Source: Caballeronia pedi (GTDB taxonomy: Bacteria; Pseudomonadota; Gammaproteobacteria; Burkholderiales; Burkholderiaceae). Taken from it: a stretch of 64,000 nucleotides of DNA. A model generated the notes under the pieces. That model saw only the letters and a list, made by a program, of their open reading frames with translations, was not told the DNA's origin and searched no databases. The translations under genes and the position numbers were made by a program. This document shows positions 1-9,661 of this stretch, in pieces (position 1 is the stretch's first letter; each line of letters opens with the position of its first letter). Location of the stretch: contig NZ_FCOE02000032.1 in assembly GCF_001544915.2 (NCBI RefSeq), forward strand, positions 1-64,000, written 5' to 3'.

Positions 1-39
1 GCCTGAGCAAGGCAGATGTCGAAGCGATCAAGCTCGCCG

Positions 40-1335
40 TCAGCGAACTCGCGCAGATTGCCCGGCCACGACCGCCGATGCAGCCACGACCGCCGAGGCC
101 GGCGCACTCGCCTGACTGACCTCACTGGCCGGACGGTCCGAAGACGGCGCATGCGCCATGAACTTCGGCGCGAACCATCCGAGCGCGGCGGCCATCGCGA
201 GCAGGCATGTCGCGCCCAGCGCCCAGCCGATGCGCCGCCGCCCCGCCGATGCGCCCGCGCCGCCGGTCGCGCGTGACTGCTGCGCATCGTCGAGCGAGAT
301 GCCGAGTTCGGCGGCGAACTGCCGGTCGGTCTGCGGCCGGTTCGCGGGCGAGACCGCGAGCGCGTGATCGATGGCCTTCAGAAAGCGGTCGGAATAGCGG
401 CCCGCCGCGAGTCTCGCGAGCGGCTGATAACTGTCGCTCACCACGCGCCCGACCGATGGCGGCGGCGTCCTTCCGGTGATCGCGAAATACACGAGCGCGG
501 CGAGCGCGTAATGATCCGTCCACGGCCCTTGCCTGAGCGACGGCACTTCGGCGTACTGCTCGATCGGCGCATAACCCGGCTTGAGGATCACCGTGAGCGC
601 CTGCGTCATGTCGCCGATCACGCGCCGCGCCGCGCCGAAGTCGAGCAGCACGGGCCGATGGCTCTCCTCCAGCAGGATGATGTTGTCCGGCGCGATATCG
701 CGATGAAAACAGTCCGATGCGTGCAGCACCGCGAGCGCGTCGATGAGCGGCGTGAGCAGCGCGCGCAGCCACGCTTCGTCGGGCGGCTTTTTCATGGCCT
801 TGAGCGCGTCCTTGAGCGTCACGCCCTTGTAGTAGGGCATCGCCATGTAGGCGGTGCCGTTGGCTTCCCAGAAGCGGTACACCTTGACCAGCGACTGATG
901 ATCGAAGCGCGCGAGCAGGCGCGCCTCGTCGTTGATGAAGCTCTTGAGGCCGGCGCGGAACATCGCCTCGTAGCGCCCGGATTTGACCTGCACCTGGGTC
1001 GTGCCGACGCGCGAGGCGAGCGCCGCCGGCATGTACTCCTTCACCGCGACGTAGCGGTCGAGCGAAGTATCGAACGCCAGATAGACGATGCCGAAGCCGC
1101 CTTCGCCGATCAGCCGCACGATCTCGAATTCGCCGAGCCGCGTGCCGGGCGGCAGGATGTTGTGCGGCGGCGGCGCGTCGGATGCGTTGGGTGCGTCGAG
1201 CGCGGGTGGGTTCGGTGCGCTCGCACGCGCGCCGCTCACGATCACCGTCTTGTCGTCGCCCGGATTGGTTTCGGTCTTTTCGCCCTTGCCGGTCGTGCCG
1301 CCGTTCGTGTCCGGGATGCGGCCGGTCGCGTTCAT
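40..1335 (-). CDS. T6SS-associated membrane Ser/Thr protein kinase (PpkA-like)
   Basis: A 431-residue Hanks-type kinase. The glycine loop GEGGFGIVY is at about 78-85, the ATP lysine of VAVKE at 99, HRD at 211-213 and DFG at 232-234, so the active site is intact. One membrane segment lies at about 369-389, followed by only about 40 Ala/Ser/Val-rich residues. In T6SS loci such kinases phosphorylate an FHA protein to trigger assembly; the cognate FHA protein and PP2C phosphatase are encoded here too. The ATG start overlaps the tagF stop as ATGA; a TTG three codons upstream is less likely. It is the last gene of tssK-tssL-tssM-tagF-kinase. The extracytoplasmic tail is much shorter than in PpkA of Pseudomonas, which carries a vWA domain, so truncation near the window edge is possible. 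Confidence 0.93.
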   Translation of the reverse strand: MNATGRIPDTNGGTTGKGEKTETNPGDDKTVIVSGARASAPNPPALDAPNASDAPPPHNILPPGTRLGEFEIVRLIGEGGFGIVYLAFDTSLDRYVAVKEYMPAALASRVGTTQVQVKSGRYEAMFRAGLKSFINDEARLLARFDHQSLVKVYRFWEANGTAYMAMPYYKGVTLKDALKAMKKPPDEAWLRALLTPLIDALAVLHASDCFHRDIAPDNIILLEESHRPVLLDFGAARRVIGDMTQALTVILKPGYAPIEQYAEVPSLRQGPWTDHYALAALVYFAITGRTPPPSVGRVVSDSYQPLARLAAGRYSDRFLKAIDHALAVSPANRPQTDRQFAAELGISLDDAQQSRATGGAGASAGRRRIGWALGATCLLAMAAALGWFAPKFMAHAPSSDRPASEVSQASAPASAVVAASAVVAGQSARVR

Positions 1336-2087
1336 GATCCGCAATCCCGCAGCAGGGTGGTGAAAAGCGCAGCGTCCGGCAAACCGTACACGGGCCAGAT
1401 GGTGAACGGGCGCGGCGAAGGTTCCTGCGGATCGTTCGGGTCACGGGCCTCGTCGTGCGCGGTCTGCGCGGCGGTCCACATGCTCATGCCGTAGACCTCG
1501 GTCTGCCAGACCGGCGCGAGCGTGCGGGCGAGCGCGTCGGGCAGCGACGCGGCCGACTGCACGATCCACGGTTCCTGCAGCACGGCGGCGCGCGTGGCGG
1601 CGCGCACCGGCTGCGGCACCGGCAGTGCGGCGAGCTGCGCGTCCAGACGTTCGATGCTGTGATCGAAGTCGAGCGCGGCGAGCGCCACGCCTTCGATCGC
1701 CGACAGCCATTGCCAGAGCGCGGCGACTTCGCCGCCCGTCGACGGCGCCGCGGGCAGCGACGCCGCCACGGTCAACGGAAAATGCCGCCCGACCCGATCC
1801 ACCGACGCCATCACGACACCCGTCCAGCAGGTGCCGAGCGTCGGCGCGATGGCGCCCGGCATCGCGAAAAAGCGCCACACCGGACAGGTGAGATAGAGCG
1901 AGAGCCACGCGTCGCCGAGCGCATGCTGCGTTTCCGCGACGCGCTGCGCGAGCCACGCGTCCCAGGGCGCGACGAACGCATCCGAAAGCCGCCGCGCCGC
2001 GAAATCGCCGAGCGAGGGCAGCTTGCCGTACCAGCCCGCGATCGTCGCGCCGTCATCGGCAAGCGCAATGCCTCCCGCGTCGCTCAT
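1332..2087 (-). CDS. tagF: TagF/ImpM-type T6SS-associated protein
   Basis: A 251-residue protein that opens with the family hallmark GWYGKLPSLGDF near residue 17, then the conserved PWD.WL and WTGV..PSVDRVGR-like segments. TagF proteins restrain T6SS firing, acting with the kinase/phosphatase switch or on the FHA protein. The start was set at the ATG that overlaps the tssM stop (ATGA). The longer upstream open frame runs through tssM codons and was rejected. Its own stop overlaps the kinase ATG, so tssM, tagF and the kinase are translationally coupled. Confidence 0.93.
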   Translation of the reverse strand: MSDAGGIALADDGATIAGWYGKLPSLGDFAARRLSDAFVAPWDAWLAQRVAETQHALGDAWLSLYLTCPVWRFFAMPGAIAPTLGTCWTGVVMASVDRVGRHFPLTVAASLPAAPSTGGEVAALWQWLSAIEGVALAALDFDHSIERLDAQLAALPVPQPVRAATRAAVLQEPWIVQSAASLPDALARTLAPVWQTEVYGMSMWTAAQTAHDEARDPNDPQEPSPRPFTIWPVYGLPDAALFTTLLRDCGS

Positions 2088-5000
2088 AGCCGCTCCGGAC
2101 AGGAAAACGCGCGCAGGTCGGCGAGCCGGAACGGATTCTCGACACTGTTCGCCGTCACTTCGAAGCGCGTCTTGCGCCCTTCGACATCGAACGTGACGAT
2201 GAAGCGCTCCGGCTGATCGGTCGGCTGGACGTCGAGCCGGTCGAACATGCGGAACAGCGCCCACGGTCCTTCGAACACCAGATTGCTCGCGCCGCTCGTC
2301 GGCGGCGGCGTCAGTTGCAGGCTCACGCGGCCCGAACCGCGCGTGCCGGGCCACTGGATGGCCGTCGCGATCTGCGGGCCGTGCGCGTAGGTAAGCACCT
2401 GCCCGTCGACATCGAGCGTGAACGAAAGAATCGTCGGGTCCATGTCGAGCGGCTTGAACTGCAACGCGAGCGCGGGCGTCTTGCCGCCTGCGCGGAAGAA
2501 CACACTGCGAATCGTCGCCGCGCGCTCGAACTGCGCGAGCCCGGCGGGGCTGATCTGCGACGCCGACGAATCGGACTTCTTGAAGGCCCACGGTTTCGCG
2601 GAGACATCGACGTCCGGCGCGAGGTTTTTCTGGAAAAAATCGTCGAACTTGCCACCCGGCGCGAACAGCGCGCCGAAGTCCTCCGGCAGCACGTCGCGCG
2701 CGGAGTTCGGCCTGAACGGATAGCGCCCGCTCACCGCGCGATCGCAGAACGCCGAGATCGACTCCTTAAGATCCGCCGACAGATTCACGCGCCGCGCCTG
2801 CTGCGTCTGCGCCGCGCCCTGACTGCCGAGATCGAGCAGCGCGGTGCGGATCGGTTCGGGCATGCGCGCCGCCTGCCCGCGCAGCTTGGCCGGCGCGTCC
2901 GACGGCGGCGGCGCGGTCTTCTGCTGCAAGGCTTCGTCGGTGGCGCTGAGATAGGTGTAGACGTCGTTGATGACCGCGAGCGTCTGCGTGATCGGCGCAG
3001 GCTGCCCCGCGCCCGGACTCGTGACGAGCGCGCGCAGGCCGGTGAAGCGGTCATCGACGATGCTTTCGAGCTGCGCGCCCGGCGCGACCGGCGCAATGCG
3101 CGTGGGATCGGGCCCGCCGATGATCTTCAGCAGCTTCTCGCGCGCCGCGCCGAGCTTGTCGTTGGCGCGATCGACGACGGTGGTTTCGTTTTCCGGCCGG
3201 GTGCCGAGCGTCGTTTCGCGCGACGCCGCCTTCGAGAGCGTGGCGAGCGGCGAATCGGGCGCGGACAGGATGCGCGCGATCTGCGTCGATTGCGACAGCG
3301 TATCGGCATGCACGATGCGGATGTCGTTCAGGAACTCCGTCCAGATGCGCGCGTAGTCCTGCAGATACAAGAGCCGCACGTCTTCGGTCAGGCGCTGCAT
3401 CGCCGCCGGATCGCCGCGCGGCAGGCCGCTCTGATCGCGGATGCCGAGCACCCACGGCTCTTCGGCGGCGAGCTGCGCGGCGGTTTCATCGACGGCTTTC
3501 AGAAACGCCTTGTGATAGCCGTCGAACGAATAGAGGCCGGGCACGCCTTGCGTGAGCGGTGCGCCGCTTGCCCGCACGAACACGAGCGACGCATTCGGCC
3601 CGCCCGCGCGCGCCACCGTGAACGCCGGATATTCCGCGCCGACGCCTTGCTGCTTCACGCGCCCGTAGACGCGCTGCGCGAGCGTGCTCGCCGCGAGCAT
3701 GCCGCGCAGATGCGCGACGAGCCGCTCGTCGAACGGCAGATTCGGATGCACGACGCCGCGTGCGAACAGCGCGTCGAGATGCCCGGCGAGCGCGGCGCGC
3801 TGCTCGTTGCCGACTTCACGCGGCAGCGAGCGGTCCCAGTCGGTGACGATCCACGCCTTGAGCGCATCGGCATCCTGATGATCGGGCTGGTTCAGCATCA
3901 GATAGGCCTTGAGCGCTTCATAGCCGTAGCCCGGATTCGACGGATTCGCGCCGCGCGCCTGTTCCTCGATGCGCGCGGCGAGCTTCGGCAGGAACAGATC
4001 GGTCAGCAGACGCTCGTAGGCGTCGTCGGTGGCGTCGTCGAGTTTCGCGCCTTGCCACAGGCCCCATTGCATCGAGAGCGGCGGATGCGCGGCATCGACC
4101 TGCGGCGTCGAGGCGAGATGACGCACCGCCGAGAGTATCGGCAGCAGCGCGACGAGCGTCGTGCCCGCCGCCGAGGTTCCCGCGACGGCTTCCCTGGCCG
4201 CGTGCGCCGCCTGATCGACGCTCGCCACATACGCGCGATTGCGCAGATAGCTCGTGCCCCACAGCGCGAGCACGCAGACCGTCACGGCCGAGATCGCCGC
4301 GTACGCGCCGAGCCGCCACAGATACCGCCGGCGCGCCCATTGCAGGTTCGATCCGGCGAGACCCTGTTCGGCGAACACGACCTGCGTCAGCAGCCGTTCG
4401 AGAAAGAAGCTGCGCCCGCTCGACGGACGCGGCGGCTGCACGCCTTGCTCGATACCGAACGCGCGCGCGAGCGAGCCGAGCACGCGATCGATCGGATGGC
4501 CTTCCTGCGTGCCGCTCGTGAAATAGACGCCGCGCACGAGCGGCACGTCGTCGTGCTTCGACTGGACGAAGGTCGAGCGCAGCGCGTCGGCGAGCAGAGG
4601 CTTCAGCGCCGCGAACTGCTGCGGAAAACCCATCATCGCCGCGCGCTGCGCGAGGCCGCTTTCCGCGTTCAGGCGCTCCGGCAGACGCGCGACGAGCCGC
4701 GCTTCGAGCGCGTCGAGTTCGGCGTCGATGCGTGCGCCGAATTCCGCTTCCGTGAGCGGACGCTTCGGGTCGTAAGGGAAGGTGAAGCCGAAGACCTGCG
4801 CGCGCTCCTCCTTCGACATGTCCGCGAAGAATTCCGTGAAACCCGCAAGCAGATCCGTCTTGGTGACGAGCACATAAACCGGAAAGCGCGTGCCGAACGC
4901 CTGCATCAGCTCGCGCATGCGCGCGCGCAGCGTCGCCGCTGTGTCGTCGGCGCTCGCGGGCGTCGCGGCGAGCAGATCGGGGACGGCGAGCGTCATCAGC

Positions 5001-5713
5001 ACGCCGTTGATCGGCTGACGCGGGCGCGTCTTCTTCAGCAGCGCGAGAAAGCCCTGCCAGGCGGTCTGATCCGTGTCGCGGTCGCTTTCGTGGGTCGTGT
5101 AGCGACCAGCCGTGTCGATGAGCACGGCGTCGTTGGTGAACCACCAGTCGCAATTGCGCGTGCCGCCGACGCCGCGAATCTTGTCGGTGCCGAATCGCTC
5201 GGCGAGCGGGAAGCGCAGGCCCGAATGAACCAGCGCGGTGGTCTTGCCCGCGCCCGGCGCGCCGATGAACATGTACCACGGCAACTGATAGAGATATTGC
5301 CTGCCCGACAACGTGATCCAGTCGCGCCAGCCGGGGCGTCCGCCGGAAGCGCTGATGCGCGCTTCGCGCAGCACGGCGAGCGCCTCGTCGAAACGCTTGC
5401 CGAGCGTCGCGACTTCCGCTTCGCCCGCGCTCGGCGCGGCGGTTTCGCGGCGCGGCGCATCGCGATGCGCGGCGAGCCCCGCCGACAGCGCGGCCTGCGT
5501 GCGCCGCGCGCGCCACGCGACCCAGAGCCGCCGCAACACGAGCAGCAGCACGACACAGCCGATCGCGATGAAACGCGCCGTCGGCGTTTCGAGCGGATAG
5601 GTGCGCGCGAACGACAGCAGCGGCCCGGCGATCCAGATCGCGGCCGAAATCAGCAGCAGCCCGACGATCAGCAACAGCAACGGATGAAACAGGATCGCGA
5701 GGAGTTTTTTCAT
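2084..5713 (-). CDS. tssM: T6SS inner-membrane complex protein TssM (IcmF family)
   Basis: A 1209-residue IcmF protein. Two N-terminal membrane helices lie at about 4-32 and 47-62, followed by a cytoplasmic GTPase-like domain with Walker A GAPGAGKTT at 151-159 and a DTAGRY Walker B-like motif. A third helix is near 470-490 and a long periplasmic region carries the IcmF-related and C-terminal beta domains. Together with TssL and TssJ it forms the envelope-spanning channel. It begins one base after the tssL stop and ends in an ATGA overlap with tagF. Length and order are typical, and the intact Walker A suggests an NTP-binding TssM. Confidence 0.97.
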   Translation of the reverse strand: MKKLLAILFHPLLLLIVGLLLISAAIWIAGPLLSFARTYPLETPTARFIAIGCVVLLLVLRRLWVAWRARRTQAALSAGLAAHRDAPRRETAAPSAGEAEVATLGKRFDEALAVLREARISASGGRPGWRDWITLSGRQYLYQLPWYMFIGAPGAGKTTALVHSGLRFPLAERFGTDKIRGVGGTRNCDWWFTNDAVLIDTAGRYTTHESDRDTDQTAWQGFLALLKKTRPRQPINGVLMTLAVPDLLAATPASADDTAATLRARMRELMQAFGTRFPVYVLVTKTDLLAGFTEFFADMSKEERAQVFGFTFPYDPKRPLTEAEFGARIDAELDALEARLVARLPERLNAESGLAQRAAMMGFPQQFAALKPLLADALRSTFVQSKHDDVPLVRGVYFTSGTQEGHPIDRVLGSLARAFGIEQGVQPPRPSSGRSFFLERLLTQVVFAEQGLAGSNLQWARRRYLWRLGAYAAISAVTVCVLALWGTSYLRNRAYVASVDQAAHAAREAVAGTSAAGTTLVALLPILSAVRHLASTPQVDAAHPPLSMQWGLWQGAKLDDATDDAYERLLTDLFLPKLAARIEEQARGANPSNPGYGYEALKAYLMLNQPDHQDADALKAWIVTDWDRSLPREVGNEQRAALAGHLDALFARGVVHPNLPFDERLVAHLRGMLAASTLAQRVYGRVKQQGVGAEYPAFTVARAGGPNASLVFVRASGAPLTQGVPGLYSFDGYHKAFLKAVDETAAQLAAEEPWVLGIRDQSGLPRGDPAAMQRLTEDVRLLYLQDYARIWTEFLNDIRIVHADTLSQSTQIARILSAPDSPLATLSKAASRETTLGTRPENETTVVDRANDKLGAAREKLLKIIGGPDPTRIAPVAPGAQLESIVDDRFTGLRALVTSPGAGQPAPITQTLAVINDVYTYLSATDEALQQKTAPPPSDAPAKLRGQAARMPEPIRTALLDLGSQGAAQTQQARRVNLSADLKESISAFCDRAVSGRYPFRPNSARDVLPEDFGALFAPGGKFDDFFQKNLAPDVDVSAKPWAFKKSDSSASQISPAGLAQFERAATIRSVFFRAGGKTPALALQFKPLDMDPTILSFTLDVDGQVLTYAHGPQIATAIQWPGTRGSGRVSLQLTPPPTSGASNLVFEGPWALFRMFDRLDVQPTDQPERFIVTFDVEGRKTRFEVTANSVENPFRLADLRAFSCPERL

Positions 5714-5714
5714 G

Positions 5715-7031
5715 TCAGGACCCGGGCTTCGCGAACAAGGTCACTTCGACGCGCCGGTTGCGCGCGCGGCCCGCGGGCGAATCGTTGGGCGCGACGGGAT
5801 CGGCGTCGCCTTTGCCTTCGGCCTTCAGACGGGCGGGCGGCACTGTCGCGGCGAGCAGATCGCGCACGTTCGCCGCGCGTTCCTGCGACAGCTCCCAGTT
5901 CGACGGAAAGCGCCCCGAGCGGATCGGCCGGTCGTCCGTGTGGCCGGTGACGAGCACGTTGCCGGGCACCGCGCCCAGCGCCGCCGCGATGCGCCCGATC
6001 AGCGGCCGCGTTTGCGCGGACACGTCGGCGCTGCCAGGGCTGAAGACGTTGTCGCCGTGCAGCGTGACGACGGAGCGATCGACGCGATCATCGACGGCGA
6101 CGAGGCCATCGCGGATGTCCTGCGCGAGGAATTCGGCGAGCCGGGGCCGCGCTGCCTGCGTGACGACGAGCGGCCGTTGCGCGCCCGCGCGGATCGACGC
6201 GAGCGTGTCGAACGGCGGGTCCGAAAGGCGGCCGAGCTGGAAGCTCATCGCCAGCCAGGCGGCCACGAGCAGCAGCAGCGCGAACGCGCCGACGACCCAG
6301 ACCGGCAGCACGTCGGTCGTGCGCCGTCGCGCCGTCGGCACGCCTTGCCAATGCGGCGACAGCGCGCGCTCGGGCTCGCCGCGTTCCTTGCGAATCAACT
6401 GGTAGAGCCGCGTGCGGATCGCGTCGAGGGTTTGCGCGCCTTGCGCCGCCACGCGATAGCGTCCCTCGAAGCCGAGCGCGAGCACCATGCTCGCCAGTTC
6501 CAGCAGATGAAGATGCTGCGCGGGCTTTTGCGCGAGCCGCGCGAGCAACTGGAAGACTTTTTCGCCGCCCCACGCCTCGTTGTGGAACGTGACGAGCAGG
6601 CTTTGCCGCGCCCACACGCCCGCGCCCCACGGCGTGCCCGAGGCGGCTTCGTCGAGCATCGTGCAGACCATGTAGCGCGCCGCCGTCACCTGTTCCGTCG
6701 CGATGCCGCCTGCGCGCGCTTCGGTCTCGAAGCGGCGCACGCCGGCCGCGAGCGCATCGCGCAGCGCGGCGGGATCGGCGCAGGCGCTCATCGTGCGGAT
6801 ACGCGGTGCGAGTTGCAGCAGCGGCGCACAGGCGGCGACCAGCGGATTGACCGCGCCGCTCTGCGTGAAGGCCGCGTCGAAGGCGCGCTGGTTCGACGCG
6901 GGCGCCGCGCCCGGCGCGAACGGGCCTTCGGTGCCGCCGCTGCCCCCGCCGCGCCGTCGCGCGCCGGGGTTGGGCTTGATCATCGTCTGGTCGGATTCGA
7001 ATCCGGCGAAGGGATCGTCGTCGTTCGTCAT
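5715..7031 (-). CDS. tssL: T6SS protein TssL with C-terminal OmpA-like peptidoglycan-binding domain
   Basis: A 438-residue DotU/IcmH-family protein. A Gly/Pro-rich N-terminus is followed by the cytoplasmic DotU domain at about 60-215, with the conserved MLDEAA..TPWG segment at 125-135. One membrane helix lies at about 241-262. The C-terminal third is an OmpA-family domain with GHTD, S..RA and GRA.NRRVE motifs, which binds peptidoglycan. This is the extended form of TssL, so no separate TagL anchor is needed. It lies 33 bases after tssK and one base before tssM. Confidence 0.97.
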   Translation of the reverse strand: MTNDDDPFAGFESDQTMIKPNPGARRRGGGSGGTEGPFAPGAAPASNQRAFDAAFTQSGAVNPLVAACAPLLQLAPRIRTMSACADPAALRDALAAGVRRFETEARAGGIATEQVTAARYMVCTMLDEAASGTPWGAGVWARQSLLVTFHNEAWGGEKVFQLLARLAQKPAQHLHLLELASMVLALGFEGRYRVAAQGAQTLDAIRTRLYQLIRKERGEPERALSPHWQGVPTARRRTTDVLPVWVVGAFALLLLVAAWLAMSFQLGRLSDPPFDTLASIRAGAQRPLVVTQAARPRLAEFLAQDIRDGLVAVDDRVDRSVVTLHGDNVFSPGSADVSAQTRPLIGRIAAALGAVPGNVLVTGHTDDRPIRSGRFPSNWELSQERAANVRDLLAATVPPARLKAEGKGDADPVAPNDSPAGRARNRRVEVTLFAKPGS

Positions 7032-7064
7032 GTCGTTTCGATGACCTCGGTGTCCTCAGTGTCC

Positions 7065-8411
7065 TCAATGGCGGATGGCCCAGAACTCCAGCTCGAGCGC
7101 CGGAAAGTCGCCGGCGATGTACATCGCCAGATTGCCGGTCTGCTCCAGTTCCTTCCACAGCTCGCCGCCGCGATCCAGCTCGAAGTAGGAGAAGCCCGCG
7201 TGAAACGGCAACTGGCGCGGCGCGACCGGCATCGCGCGCAGACCGATGCCCGGCAGCGCGAGATTGACGAGATCGCGCAGCTTTTCGGCGGGCGCGATCT
7301 TCACCTGCGTCGGGAAGCGCGTGCGCAACGCTTCGCCCGGCATCTGCGCGTTGGCGGCGAGCACGAAGCCCGCGCTGCGCACGAGTTCGAGGTCGTTGAT
7401 CATCGCGACGCGCACGCCGGGCTTGCGGCTTTGCAATTCGATCGCGATGGCGTCCGGCTCGCGCACCAGATTGAGCACTTGCCGCACGTCGCGCATGAGC
7501 GGTTCGAACGACGTGGCGACATCGTCATGGCGATAGGGCGGATACGCGCTCACGCGACGGCGCTCGTCGAACGCGGCGAGATCGCCGGCGAGCGCGAGCG
7601 TCGTCTGATACAGGCGCTCGGGATGCAGCAGCGGCACCTGCAGCAGATGCGCGTACTGCGGCTCGAAGCGGTTGAGTGTCTGCAGCAGCAGAAAATCCGC
7701 GATTTCCGCGACGCCGCCGCGCCCCGGATTCGCGAGCCGGCTCGCGAGGCGGTCCGCATGCTGATGCACGAGTCCGGCGAGTTCCTGCGCGTAGCCGAGC
7801 AGGCGCGGGTTCGCGTGTGCATGGAGCATCGGCGGGATGAAGGCCGGATCGAGCAGCACGCGGTTGTCGGCACGCCGTTCGGACACGCGTGCGAGGGCGA
7901 TGGTCGCGAAGGCATCGGTGGCGTCGCGCGCGAGCATGAGGCGCACGTTCGGCGCGCCGACGCGCATCTGCGCGACGCGATCCGTGCTGGTCGTGACATC
8001 GGCGACGGCGGTGTCGGTGGTGCGAAAGCGCAGGTTGTCGTTGGCGTTGGTTCCGTCGATCGGACCGTCGGCGTCGAACTCTTTTGCGCCGGCTCGCGCG
8101 AGCGGCAGCGCGAGCAGCACGATTTCATCGCGCGTGCCGATGGGGATGTCGAGCGGCGGCGGCGCGGGGGCGTCGTCGGGAAACGAGAACGCGGTGCCGT
8201 CGGGCAGCACGCCGAACGCGGACGCGAGCGCGATCTTGCCGAGCCCGAGGGCGATGTCGTCGAGCATCACGGCAGCCCAGCCCCACGACCACGCCTCGGT
8301 CGCGCGCGCATGCGAGCGCACGAGATGCTCGATGAAGCGGTCGTGCTGCTGGAAATGCTGAGGCTCGAGGAACAGTCCCTCGGACCAGATCATCCGTTGG
8401 TGCCAGGTCAT
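7065..8411 (-). CDS. tssK: T6SS baseplate protein TssK
   Basis: A 448-residue TssK/ImpJ/VasE protein. It starts with the canonical sequence around W..GLFL.PQHFQQHDR and keeps the family length. TssK trimers link the TssF/TssG/TssE wedge to the TssL-TssM membrane complex. A longer open frame upstream adds about 139 residues but they are unrelated to the family, so the ATG at 8411 was chosen. It heads the tssK-tssL-tssM-tagF-kinase operon. A copy of the locus-wide promoter element lies at 8475-8504. Confidence 0.96.
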   Translation of the reverse strand: MTWHQRMIWSEGLFLEPQHFQQHDRFIEHLVRSHARATEAWSWGWAAVMLDDIALGLGKIALASAFGVLPDGTAFSFPDDAPAPPPLDIPIGTRDEIVLLALPLARAGAKEFDADGPIDGTNANDNLRFRTTDTAVADVTTSTDRVAQMRVGAPNVRLMLARDATDAFATIALARVSERRADNRVLLDPAFIPPMLHAHANPRLLGYAQELAGLVHQHADRLASRLANPGRGGVAEIADFLLLQTLNRFEPQYAHLLQVPLLHPERLYQTTLALAGDLAAFDERRRVSAYPPYRHDDVATSFEPLMRDVRQVLNLVREPDAIAIELQSRKPGVRVAMINDLELVRSAGFVLAANAQMPGEALRTRFPTQVKIAPAEKLRDLVNLALPGIGLRAMPVAPRQLPFHAGFSYFELDRGGELWKELEQTGNLAMYIAGDFPALELEFWAIRH

Positions 8412-8474
8412 GGTGGCTCGTATCCGCTTGGGCTTGTTGCGGTGCCGCGCACGGCGGAGCCGGGCGCTACGTTC

Positions 8475-8504
8475 AGAGAACGATCGAGGGAGGGGATTTT
8501 GGAA
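8475..8504 (-). promoter_or_regulatory. Promoter-like element upstream of tssK
   Basis: Read on the minus strand, TTCCAAAAT is followed after a spacer by CGTTCT. TCCAA is separated from CGT by 16 bases. The same arrangement precedes hcp, hcp-like, tssH, tssB and the CHAT gene. It lies about 64 bases upstream of the tssK ATG. The assignment rests on comparison inside this window only. Confidence 0.55.
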
Positions 8505-8586
8505 GTGGGGCACCATGCGCGGCGGGTTGCGCGTGTCGTCGCGCTCGATAAATCTCCCGGACGGGTGAACGCCTGCGCATGCCTTC

Positions 8587-9234
8587 GTGCTACCCATTAC
8601 GCCTTCGACATCGACGGAGGAGAAATTGGGAAACAGATTCAGACTCGACGATTGGCGACTTCCCCCGATAGGTGAGCGCAGTTCCTTGCTTCCAGGCAAA
8701 GACGATGAGCGCAGCGCCGCTCGAGCGCTGACACGCTCGTTGCGTTCAGGCGTGCGGTGTGGATGGGGCGTGGGAGCCAGTGGCGCAGATGTCGACGCTC
8801 CAGAGCGGCGCTCCGGCCCGACCTTCACACCGTCTCAGCTTTATGGCGGCGCCAGGGCGGCAAAGAGAATTGCTCCGCTCGTGCGCCCGACATTGCCAAG
8901 ACTGCCCGCCGAAGACGGTCTCGCCATCTGGAATGCCGAGCCGGGCGACGTGTTGCCGGATGGCAGGATCGCCACGGCGTTGAGCGTCGCGCAGCCGTTC
9001 GAGTATGTGGCCGGCCAGATCGGCGGCGTAACAGACGAATTGGCCGTCACGACACGCAACCCGCGTTACGCGGCCCAAATGCTCGGCTATTCCAGTCAGC
9101 AGTTCAGAGAGATGGTGCACAGATTCAAGGATGAAAACACGATCGGTCCGACCGACGACCTGACTTGGCATGACAATGGGGACGTATATTTCCAGAACAT
9201 CTACATCGACAATTTCCATGGCTACAAGGATTAA
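8587..9234 (+). CDS. Orphan toxin-like C-terminal fragment (putative polymorphic toxin remnant)
   Basis: An open frame on the strand opposite to its tss neighbours. Only the last 120 or so residues (from about 8870) look protein-like, with a proline-rich linker then LGYSSQQFREMVHRFKDEN and a WHDNGDVYFQN..IDNFHGY end. That acidic and aromatic C-terminus resembles the tips of Rhs, CdiA or VgrG-borne polymorphic toxins, but no family is certain. No trafficking domain, PAAR or Rhs core precedes it, so it looks like a displaced toxin tip and not a whole effector. The N-terminal 90 residues may be non-coding. It overlaps the DUF4279 gene by 17 bases, the usual toxin-immunity arrangement. The start is uncertain. 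Confidence 0.45.
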   Translation: MLPITPSTSTEEKLGNRFRLDDWRLPPIGERSSLLPGKDDERSAARALTRSLRSGVRCGWGVGASGADVDAPERRSGPTFTPSQLYGGARAAKRIAPLVRPTLPRLPAEDGLAIWNAEPGDVLPDGRIATALSVAQPFEYVAGQIGGVTDELAVTTRNPRYAAQMLGYSSQQFREMVHRFKDENTIGPTDDLTWHDNGDVYFQNIYIDNFHGYKD

Positions 9235-9661
9235 GACGACGGGCGTGAGCGCTGAAGTTCGGCTCGCCTACGCTAGCTTCACTATCGGGGGCGAAGGTGT
9301 CGTACCTCAATTCTGGACCGACTACTTCGGGGTGAAGCCCTCTGTCGCCAAGTCGAAAGGCGATCCGATCCGGGGACCGGGCGGTTTAGGCACGATGGGG
9401 CGTCGAACGGGCGTATGGAGTGTGAGCAGTGCGTCGGTCATATCCAGCGACCAACTCGCGCCGCATCTTCGATACCTGACGAGTTACCTGGCCCTTCCAC
9501 GTGCTGATCTTCGCGTGCTACTCGAGCAGGCTGGCGTGTCGGCGCGCATGTTCTGCTTTTGGGTTAACGAATCAGGCGATCGCATCCCCGACATACCCGC
9601 CGACATTCGCAGCACGATGGAAGCCATCGGCGGGACCATCGAGATCGACGAGTATCGGTAG
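9218..9661 (+). CDS. DUF4279-domain protein, candidate immunity protein
   Basis: A 147-residue protein with the DUF4279 pattern: VSAEVRLAYASF near the N-terminus, then FG..PS, a W.VSS strand, L..HL.YL, a FCFWVN..G strand and an acidic IEIDEYR end. DUF4279 proteins are small alpha/beta proteins often found beside polymorphic toxins. Here it overlaps the preceding toxin-like frame by 17 bases and is probably its immunity partner. The ATG at 9218 was chosen; an upstream ATG at 9170 lies inside the toxin frame. It is convergent with tssJ, with nine bases between stops. Confidence 0.72.
   Translation: MATRIKTTGVSAEVRLAYASFTIGGEGVVPQFWTDYFGVKPSVAKSKGDPIRGPGGLGTMGRRTGVWSVSSASVISSDQLAPHLRYLTSYLALPRADLRVLLEQAGVSARMFCFWVNESGDRIPDIPADIRSTMEAIGGTIEIDEYR

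Noticed and set aside
1..114. Plus-strand partial frame at the left edge (ADVEAIKLAVSELAQIA then a Pro/Arg tail)
   Set aside because: It could be the end of a convergent gene, but it overlaps the kinase 3' end and is too short to separate from a shadow frame.
2315..5950. Long plus-strand frame of about 1200 codons opposite tssM
   Set aside because: It is the antisense image of tssM in GC-rich DNA: Arg/Ala/His-rich with no domain, whereas the minus strand encodes an obvious IcmF protein.
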